Position numbers and translations under genes: made by a program. Below are positions 23,027-27,601 of a stretch of DNA of 27,601 nucleotides, in pieces. The notes beneath the pieces are model-generated. The model did not search any database. It worked only from the letters and a program-made list of their open reading frames with translations, and was not told the origin of the DNA. The first letter of the stretch is position 1, and each line of letters opens with the position of its first letter. The stretch is from Bacteroidales bacterium (GTDB taxonomy: Bacteria > Bacteroidota > Bacteroidia > Bacteroidales > UBA932), in NCBI GenBank assembly GCA_017561265.1, contig JAFZDJ010000006.1, positions 1-27,601 on the forward strand. The letters run 5' to 3'.

Positions 23027-23463
23027 CCGAGAACATGTCAAAGAATTGTTTTTCCGGAATCGGAAAGATAGAAAGAGATCCTCGTCAAATGCAGACTCCG
23101 ACCGGGAAAGCGTATATCAAATTCCAGATCGCGATCCCGAGGGCGAGAGATAACGAGGGTAAAGTCAAAGTCGACCGTATATCATGCGCGGCCTGGGGAA
23201 AGGTCGTCGAGAAGGCGAAGTATTTCGAAGCGGGAGACGTTGTCGCCGTTTCCGGATGGATCCAGACGACGAACTATCAAAAGGACGGACAGTGGGTAAA
23301 CACGTGGGAAGTAAACCTCGCGGACGCCTCGATCGTGAAAAAGACGAATCCGGCGAGAGCTGCGGAACCGTCTCAACCGGTCGCGCCGCCACCGCCACCA
23401 CCGCCGCCGGTCGAAGCTGCTCCGCCTCCGGAGATCTACGGCGACCCGTTCGACATCTATTGA
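23023..23463 (+). CDS. Single-stranded DNA-binding protein
   Basis: 146 residues from ATG 23023, which overlaps the upstream stop; a start at 23035 is also possible. The OB fold is clear: SGIGKIERDPRQMQTPTGKA, FQIAIPRA, VDRISCAAWGKVVEKAKYFE, GDVVAVSGWIQTTNY, WEVNLADASIV. The linker is unusually Pro-rich, with an uninterrupted run of eight Pro at about 124-131. The end is EIYGDPFDIY and not the usual acidic DDLPF tip, so contact with host partners may differ. It coats single strands during phage replication. Confidence 0.9.
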   Translation: MTENMSKNCFSGIGKIERDPRQMQTPTGKAYIKFQIAIPRARDNEGKVKVDRISCAAWGKVVEKAKYFEAGDVVAVSGWIQTTNYQKDGQWVNTWEVNLADASIVKKTNPARAAEPSQPVAPPPPPPPPVEAAPPPEIYGDPFDIY

Positions 23464-23475
23464 GGAGGAATGACC

Positions 23476-23922
23476 ATGAGTAATCCTATCGATTTTATAT
23501 GCGAGAAACTGGACGAAATGAGGATCCCGTATAAAAAGTATGTTGAACTCATGCCGGACGATTTTTTGGAAAAGTTTCCGTGTTATAACCGGAGCGACGC
23601 GGACAAGTATTCGAGAAATCAAATCATATATGGAGAGTTGTCCGGCGATCAGTGGAAAGATCACGAACACCCGTGGAAACTGGACGCGATATATCAAAAC
23701 GGGTCATACGGACGTGAACAGGGACTCGTTGAGGTTTGGGGGAATCTAATTGAGGGCGATCCGGTCGAAATGGATCCTTTCCAGTTTGTTATTTTAGTGA
23801 TCAAGGACTATTTCGGAATCGACCCGGTGATCGCTGAAAAAGTCACCGAGGAGGCGGATCCGGATTTTTTCAAACTGGAAAAGGGTATCGCCATGAAAAA
23901 TAACCGGGAGGGCAAAACATGA
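23476..23922 (+). CDS. Hypothetical early protein
   Basis: 148 residues from ATG 23476; GAGGAGG (23463-23469) is 6 bases upstream, favouring it over the in-frame ATG at 23470. The protein is acidic with a WKLDAIYQNGSYGREQGLVE centre and a helical C-terminal half (DPFQFVILVIKDYFGI). No family is recognised. It sits between SSB and a small membrane peptide and the resolvase gene. Confidence 0.55.
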   Translation: MSNPIDFICEKLDEMRIPYKKYVELMPDDFLEKFPCYNRSDADKYSRNQIIYGELSGDQWKDHEHPWKLDAIYQNGSYGREQGLVEVWGNLIEGDPVEMDPFQFVILVIKDYFGIDPVIAEKVTEEADPDFFKLEKGIAMKNNREGKT

Positions 23923-24002
23923 AAACATTGTATTTCCTGATCATGCTTGTTCTTTTGGCTTTATACGTGACGGTCATTTACCTGGAGGAGAAATGGAAAT
24001 GA
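23919..24002 (+). CDS. 27-residue single-pass membrane peptide
   Basis: MKTLYFLIMLVLLALYVTVI (residues 1-20) is one hydrophobic membrane helix, followed by YLEEKWK. Positively charged and acidic residues border it. GGGAGG (23907-23912) gives a ribosome site, the start overlaps the previous stop (ATGA), and the resolvase gene starts within its 3' end, so it is embedded in the operon. Too short for an automatic caller. Possible roles are membrane anchoring or superinfection immunity, which are guesses. Confidence 0.5.
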   Translation: MKTLYFLIMLVLLALYVTVIYLEEKWK

Positions 24003-24472
24003 ACACGATCGAGATCACTATTCATGAGGACGAATTCCCGGATCGGAAGATCCCGAGATCGACCGCGCAGACGAAAAGGTTCAATTTCAAGACCGGAAAC
24101 TTTTTCGACTCGGAGAAGCTCCGGACGGCCCGCAATTTCTTTACGTACATTTTCAACCGGGAGCGAATGAACAGATCCGGAGAGTTTCCGATCACCGGTC
24201 CGATCATGGTCGAGATCTATTTCTACTATAAGACCTCGAAAAAGAAAGAAATCGGAGAACCGAAAACGACACGTCCTGATCTGGATAATTCGGTCAAACT
24301 CTGTATTGACTGTTTAATGTCCGCAAACGTAATAAAGGACGACGGGCAGATCTACATGCTGCACACGACGAAAAAATGGTGGTACGAGGAGAAGCTCGTT
24401 ATAAAGATTACCGTTGCGGAGGAGCAGGACATTCTAACAGATCTGGAGGAATACGGCGAATGTCAGATTTGA
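23993..24472 (+). CDS. RusA-like Holliday junction resolvase
   Basis: 159 residues. The metal-binding residues are in KTTRPDLDNSVK (D96, D98) and VIKDDGQI (D117), with the same spacing as in E. coli RusA (2 and 19 residues apart). It resolves branched DNA before packaging. The start at 23993 is 6 bases after GGAGGA; a start at 23999 is possible. It lies downstream of SSB and the replisome organizer, its usual place in early phage operons. Confidence 0.9.
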   Translation: MEMNTIEITIHEDEFPDRKIPRSTAQTKRFNFKTGNFFDSEKLRTARNFFTYIFNRERMNRSGEFPITGPIMVEIYFYYKTSKKKEIGEPKTTRPDLDNSVKLCIDCLMSANVIKDDGQIYMLHTTKKWWYEEKLVIKITVAEEQDILTDLEEYGECQI

Positions 24473-24693
24473 AAAGATTACCGGATGGTTATATTTTCCG
24501 GATGAAATATAAAAGTGACGATCATGTGACGATAGACGTTGAAATCGAGGAATCCGAACTGGTTATTTGTAAACACTGCAGATATTCGGAGATTTCAAAA
24601 GACGACGAATCAAAAGTCCGTTATTGTATCTTCACAGGATCAGCGGTTCCGGCGGAGGGTTTCTGCTATTTAGGAGGGAGGGAGGATAAATGA
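24460..24693 (+). CDS. Small Cys-rich protein (zinc-ribbon-like)
   Basis: 77 residues from ATG 24460, with CTGGAGG 9 bases upstream. Cys at VICKHCRYS, RYCIF and FCYLG suggest a four-Cys metal site. The first half is beta-like (GYIFRMKYKSDDHVTIDVEI). It overlaps the resolvase stop by 13 bases and the next gene by 4 bases. Function is unknown. Confidence 0.6.
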   Translation: MSDLKRLPDGYIFRMKYKSDDHVTIDVEIEESELVICKHCRYSEISKDDESKVRYCIFTGSAVPAEGFCYLGGREDK

Positions 24694-24854
24694 ACAAGTT
24701 ACCGGAGGTCGTCGGGAAATTGCTCGGTGCGCTTTACGGAAACGGAACGATCACACGTGACGAGCTGCAGCAAGTCACCGGAATGACTGACGAGGAAATG
24801 AAACAGATCATAGTAGTTGACCAGAATCAGGACGTGGAGGAGGACGAGGAATGA
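24690..24854 (+). CDS. Small acidic protein with a helical HTH-like core
   Basis: 54 residues (MNKLPEVVGKLLGALYGNGT...), ATGA overlaps on both sides, and GGAGGGAGGAGG-type ribosome site (24672-24685). The segment ITRDELQQVTGMTDEEMKQI (residues about 21-40) could form a helix-turn-helix; the tail is DQNQDVEEDEE, so the protein is acidic overall. Function is unknown. Confidence 0.55.
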   Translation: MNKLPEVVGKLLGALYGNGTITRDELQQVTGMTDEEMKQIIVVDQNQDVEEDEE

Positions 24855-25201
24855 GAAACGATCGAGTTTGTCCGCAATGCGGAGCCGCGATCACGTCAGA
24901 AACTTGTCCGTATTGCGGAGCGGTTTTCTTTGATTTCGCTGCAATAGATATGGATCAGCCGTTCTATATAAAGATCAAACGCGGGAATATGATTTATAGA
25001 ATGAAAGCTCGACTGAATATGGTCAATTTTGAGGAGCGTCCGATTATTACGACATATTATGCAGACAACGCCGCCGTATTTAATCACCGCTGCGGGTCAT
25101 ATCGGAAAATCAAAATGGAAATGGACGTTCTCCCGGACGAGAAGATCCTCGGATATATCGTGGATACTGAAATTGCAAAGGAGGTCCCGTGGAATGACTG
25201 A
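24851..25201 (+). CDS. Zinc-ribbon protein A
   Basis: 116 residues. CPQCGAAITSETCPYCGAVF (residues 7-26) is a classical CxxC-CxxC zinc ribbon. It is followed by DMDQPFYIKIKRGNMIY and a beta-rich C-terminal domain (NFEERPIITTYYADN). The protein at 25634 has the same order (ribbon, then an acidic D-x-P/I-Y-I segment), so the two are probably paralogues. Ribosome site GGAGGAGGACGAGG. Function is unknown. Confidence 0.65.
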   Translation: MRNDRVCPQCGAAITSETCPYCGAVFFDFAAIDMDQPFYIKIKRGNMIYRMKARLNMVNFEERPIITTYYADNAAVFNHRCGSYRKIKMEMDVLPDEKILGYIVDTEIAKEVPWND

Positions 25202-25625
25202 CAAAGAATCCGCTGCGAAAGACTGGTTGACTCGAAACGACTGGAGGAGAAACGAGATCCGCTCGCTCGAACTGCAGCTGGAGGAAATGAGAGCAGCCGT
25301 CGCGAAAATGGTCTCGCCTCCGGAAGAGGTCCGAGTCCAAACGCAGCCGAAAAACAATGCAGCTGAGAAGATCGCCGAGATCGTGGATTTCGAAAAACAG
25401 ATCGAGGTCAAACGCGCATATTATAAGTTACTGGAGAAAACGACCGTTGAGACGATCAACCGTCTGGATCCGACGAAACGAATCCTTTTGTTGTATCGAT
25501 ATGTCTACCATCGGCCGTGGAAATATATCGCGCGGAAAATGCACTACACCGAGATATATTGCTATGAACTGCACGTAAAAGCGTTGAATTCGATTTATCC
25601 GCTGATAGATTTCGCGGCGGAATAG
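25194..25625 (+). CDS. ArpU/sigma-70-region-4-like late transcription regulator
   Basis: 143 residues from ATG 25194. A coiled coil comes first (RRNEIRSLELQLEEMRAAVA, about 19-38), then another helix (EIVDFEKQIEVKRAYYKLLE). The C-terminal third is like sigma region 4: LDPTKRILLLYRYVYHRPWK (about 95-114), YIARKMHYTE and a closing recognition helix. Late regulators of Gram-positive temperate phages (ArpU, RinA and DUF1492 groups) look like this and lie at this position. It is the best candidate for activating the promoter at 26754-26782. GGAGG precedes the start. Confidence 0.75.
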   Translation: MTDKESAAKDWLTRNDWRRNEIRSLELQLEEMRAAVAKMVSPPEEVRVQTQPKNNAAEKIAEIVDFEKQIEVKRAYYKLLEKTTVETINRLDPTKRILLLYRYVYHRPWKYIARKMHYTEIYCYELHVKALNSIYPLIDFAAE

Positions 25626-25633
25626 GAGGAGAC

Positions 25634-26035
25634 ATGGGAACGAACATTCCGAGACCGTGGAAACGGCCGCCGACACCGAAAGAGGTTGTCCGCGAAAATG
25701 AAAAGACGATCGTCAAGTATGACAAATTTCTGACTCCGAACGAACTCCGAAAAATAACAGGATATGGAATAATCGAGGAACCGCCGAAAATTAAACACTA
25801 CGACCCTCCAAGAAAAGAACATATCACGAATTGTCCAAATTGTTGTGCAGTGATCACTGGCCCGATCTGCGAGTATTGCGGGACGCGTTTCCCGAATCTG
25901 TTCGAAGAACAGGACGTGATCATACCGATTTATATCGGAAATAAACAGATCGACGAGGTTATAACGAAACAGCGGACCCTTAAAAGGTTTGATTCGTCGG
26001 TAATTACTCCAGGAACGATCGAGGTTGAACGATGA
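25634..26035 (+). CDS. Zinc-ribbon protein B with a tape-measure-like motif
   Basis: 133 residues. The ribbon is CPNCCAVITGPICEYCGTRF (residues 68-87). Right after it, DVIIPIYIGNKQIDEVI (about 95-111) resembles the tape measure C-terminus (IIPVYIGQERIETIVI). The N-terminal half has PRPWKRPPTP and a Lys-rich helix. It is likely a paralogue of the protein at 24851. GGAGGAG gives the ribosome site. Function is unknown. Confidence 0.6.
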   Translation: MGTNIPRPWKRPPTPKEVVRENEKTIVKYDKFLTPNELRKITGYGIIEEPPKIKHYDPPRKEHITNCPNCCAVITGPICEYCGTRFPNLFEEQDVIIPIYIGNKQIDEVITKQRTLKRFDSSVITPGTIEVER

Positions 26036-26367
26036 AACATAGACTCGGAAACGAAACAAAATGTCGTGACTGTTTTTTCTACTCTCCGAAAGATCCGGAG
26101 GAGAAAGGAACACACGACGGATACTGCGTCAAAGGACATATCATAAACGGACGACTGACGAATAAGAGTCCGGCAAAGACGCAAGAATATTATGGAGCTG
26201 GTTGTTATTTGTGGGAGGACGCGGAGGATCGTTTGACACATTTCGAAGTCATGACCAGAAATCCGGATCCTAAACGGACGCCGGCCGAGGCGGAGTATAT
26301 CAAAAAGAAACTACGGTCCGACGACATAGGGAAATGGTTAAACAAAATGGAGGAGGAGAAAAAATGA
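26032..26367 (+). CDS. Cys-rich hypothetical protein
   Basis: 111 residues, ATGA overlap with the upstream gene. Cys residues in CRDCFFYSPKD, DGYCVKG and GAGCYLW (about residues 11-64) suggest a zinc-binding module, then a helical C-terminus (PAEAEYIKKKLRSDD). CxxCxFx openings of this kind are frequent in Clostridia phage early regions. Function is unknown. Confidence 0.6.
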   Translation: MKHRLGNETKCRDCFFYSPKDPEEKGTHDGYCVKGHIINGRLTNKSPAKTQEYYGAGCYLWEDAEDRLTHFEVMTRNPDPKRTPAEAEYIKKKLRSDDIGKWLNKMEEEKK

Positions 26368-26528
26368 AATATAGTATAGCATTTGACAATAACATGACCG
26401 TTTCTTTTGAAACTAAAGAGGACATTCAGTTTGATCAGCTGGATCAGGAACGACCGCTTACATTCGACAACATATATGTAAACTTGTCTCACGTGGTATT
26501 TATTCAGAAAGAAGGTGACGAGAAGTGA
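26364..26528 (+). CDS. Small hypothetical protein
   Basis: 54 residues from ATG 26364, with GGAGGAGG 7 bases upstream. It is acidic and beta-like (KYSIAFDNNMTVSFETKEDI, then a Val/Phe-rich end). It overlaps the genes on both sides by 4 bases. Base composition begins to fall toward AT here. Function is unknown. Confidence 0.5.
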   Translation: MKYSIAFDNNMTVSFETKEDIQFDQLDQERPLTFDNIYVNLSHVVFIQKEGDEK

Positions 26529-26743
26529 CGGATAAAGAATGGGCGGAAAAAGACTACTCGTATAACACCACCAGAAAGAAAATTATTAGAACTTTATCGA
26601 AGATGGATAAAGAACTTAATTTACAATCTTCAATTTCTTCTTGTGAACGTAGGTCTATTGAAGTGGCAATAGATTATATTACTTGCCGTTTGGAATTGGC
26701 AAAAGTGAATTATGAAAGAATGGAAGAAGGTGAAACAACCTAG
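26525..26743 (+). CDS. Small AT-rich hypothetical protein
   Basis: 72 residues, GTG start overlapping the previous stop, with a weak ribosome site (GAAGGTGACGAGAA). It is helical (KKIIRTLSKMDKEL, ERRSIEVAIDYITCRLELAK). Codon use differs from all neighbours: A/T-ending codons dominate, and no GATC is found from 26455 to 26816. This points to separate ancestry. It is the last early gene before the late promoter region. Confidence 0.55.
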   Translation: MTDKEWAEKDYSYNTTRKKIIRTLSKMDKELNLQSSISSCERRSIEVAIDYITCRLELAKVNYERMEEGETT

Positions 26744-26753
26744 TAAAACCTAG

Positions 26754-26782
26754 TTGTCCAAATATTAGGACAACAATATAAT
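26754..26782 (+). promoter_or_regulatory. Likely late promoter with overlapping operator, site 3
   Basis: TTGTCC (26754-26759) is 17 bases before a perfect TATAAT (26777-26782). TTGTCCAAATATTAGGACAA (26754-26773) is a perfect 6-bp-arm dyad that covers the -35 and most of the spacer, so a bound protein would control this promoter. The same dyad type is at 112-131 and 18991-19008. A 55-base leader and then a terminator follow. Confidence 0.7.
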
Positions 26783-26837
26783 GAAAGTGGAATTAAATCT
26801 GATTTATTTCATTTTTGATCCGATTATCCATTTTGAG

Positions 26838-26870
26838 AGATCCAGGTCCGCACAACCTGGATCTTTTGTT
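26838..26870 (+). terminator. Leader terminator after the late promoter
   Basis: AGATCCAGGT (26838-26847) and ACCTGGATCT (26855-26864) form a perfect 10-bp stem with a 7-base loop, followed by TTTGTTT. Placed 50 to 80 bases after the likely late start site it would stop leader transcripts, or stop early transcription before the late genes. Expression of the HNH and head genes would then need readthrough or antitermination. Confidence 0.8.
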
Positions 26871-26890
26871 TAGTGCATGTTGGAGTCTAT

Positions 26891-27229
26891 ATGAAATTTA
26901 CTGCATACAGAAAAGAGCCGGAGAAAGAGCCGGAGCAGATCCGGATCGAATCGATCCTGGGAAAAATGACGGGCCTCGTCGGAGGTCCTCTTTTTATGGT
27001 CCGAGTAACTCTTACGACCGGAAAACGTGTCGTTATTATCCAGGACCAGGACGCGACCAGAAAAGGTAAGGATTATAATTTTACGCTGCAGCCGACACCA
27101 GATCGGAGGACATGGATCGATTTCTATGGATCTATTTTGATATGTGGCCGGGCGGCCGACGATGAATTCGAAGATCTCGAACTGACATCCGACGAGCTGG
27201 ACGAGCTGATCACGATCCCGTATGAATGA
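26891..27229 (+). CDS. Hypothetical protein before HNH
   Basis: 112 residues from ATG 26891, preceded by TTGGAGT. Beta-rich centre (GGPLFMVRVTLTTGKRVVII, about 34-53) and an acidic C-terminus (LELTSDELDELITIPYE). It overlaps the HNH gene by 8 bases, so it belongs to the packaging operon. The preceding gap (26744-26890) holds only the promoter and terminator. No family recognised. Confidence 0.6.
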   Translation: MKFTAYRKEPEKEPEQIRIESILGKMTGLVGGPLFMVRVTLTTGKRVVIIQDQDATRKGKDYNFTLQPTPDRRTWIDFYGSILICGRAADDEFEDLELTSDELDELITIPYE

Positions 27230-27560
27230 GAGTGACTACAACTCGAAACGCTGGGATCGGATCCGGAAAGTTATTCTGCAGCGGGACGACTACCTGGATC
27301 AGATCGAGAAAAGGTTCGGACGCCGTGTGGAGGCGACGACCGTCCATCATATTTTCCCGAGGGAATATTTTCCACAATGGGGATATGAACCGTGGAATCT
27401 TATTTCATTATCTAATAAGACCCACAACCAAATGCACAACCGCGAGGATCACAAACTGACGAACGAGGGATGGAAACTCCTCGAAAAAACCGCGAGAGAA
27501 AACGGAATTCACATTCCGGACGGAATGAAATCCGCGATCGTCTCTCAAAATTTCCACTGA
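27222..27560 (+). CDS. HNH endonuclease
   Basis: 112 residues. The HNH core is intact: VHHIFPREYF (H42, H43), NLISLSN (N59) and HNQMHNRED (H68, H72), with an R/K-rich first helix. HNH proteins beside terminase genes in HK97-like cos phages assist the specific cut at cos. It lies at the right edge of the window; in a circular genome its 3' neighbour is the small terminase. Confidence 0.92.
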   Translation: MNESDYNSKRWDRIRKVILQRDDYLDQIEKRFGRRVEATTVHHIFPREYFPQWGYEPWNLISLSNKTHNQMHNREDHKLTNEGWKLLEKTARENGIHIPDGMKSAIVSQNFH

Positions 27561-27601
27561 TCCCCCCCATTTCGAAAAATTTTTTCTAAGCCGCTGGAGA
27601 A
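27561..27601. other. Right-end non-coding segment, possible cos side
   Basis: 41 bases without a gene: a run of seven C, then AAAAATTTTTT and AAGCCGCTGGAGAA. Joined to the window start (GGCTTTTCC), AAGCC and GGCTT form a 5-bp inverted repeat across the junction. This is consistent with contiguity in the circular form but is too short to prove it. Confidence 0.35.

Overview
The window reads as an essentially complete genome of a small temperate siphovirus (long non-contractile tail, HK97-type head) of a Gram-positive host, most likely a gut clostridium (Bacillota). Reasons: nearly every gene has a strong AGGAGG-type ribosome site, TTG and GTG starts occur, and the head, tail, holin and endolysin families are those of Clostridia prophages. 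Host assignment is inference. The left edge lies 240 bp before the small terminase gene and the right edge just after an HNH endonuclease gene, the usual neighbours of a cos site. A tmRNA/tRNA 3'-end-like attP lies inside the window between the lysis genes and the integrase. So the sequence looks like the free (virion or circular) form and not an integrated prophage, which would be split at att.

Layout. 1-240: repeat-rich non-coding terminase leader. 241-6012: small and large terminase, portal, prohead protease, and a major capsid protein with an N-terminal delta-like coiled coil and an out-of-frame C-terminal extension. 6032-7486: connector, closure and tail-completion proteins. 7505-16925: major tail tube, the frameshifting pair of tail assembly chaperones, an 813-residue tape measure, distal tail and fibre-like proteins. 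16928-18342: small protein, holin and endolysin. 18343-19098: 756 bp without a gene, holding terminators, a candidate small RNA, a parS-like palindrome, the attP core and flanking repeats. 19099-20515 (minus strand): integrase and CI-like repressor as one operon. 20516-20671: divergent promoter/operator region. 20672-26743: rightward early genes (Cro-like and other HTH proteins, replisome organizer, SSB, RusA resolvase, a sigma-like late regulator and many small Cys-rich proteins). 26754-27560: probable late promoter with a leader terminator, a hypothetical gene and HNH.

How it works together (inference from families and order). Repressor and Cro-like protein compete at the divergent region. 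The early operon supplies an initiator with a probable origin inside its own gene (three tandem 11-bp GGACAnnGTCC palindromes followed by an AT-rich stretch), SSB and a resolvase. No helicase, primase or polymerase is seen, so host enzymes must do the rest. The sigma-like protein at 25194 probably switches on the late promoter at 26754, whose transcript would run through HNH and, after circularisation, into terminase and all structural genes.

Most unusual features: a slippery AAACCCT followed by a start-less 130-codon ORF at the end of the capsid gene; a strong internal ribosome site that would make a capsid protein lacking the delta domain; a 15/16 match to the chromosomal parS sequence beside attP; a family of GGACA palindromes in two arrangements across the genome; synonymous codon choice that favours GATC, with an 845-bp GATC-free block in one fibre gene; and a zinc-ribbon protein sharing a motif with the tape measure C-terminus.
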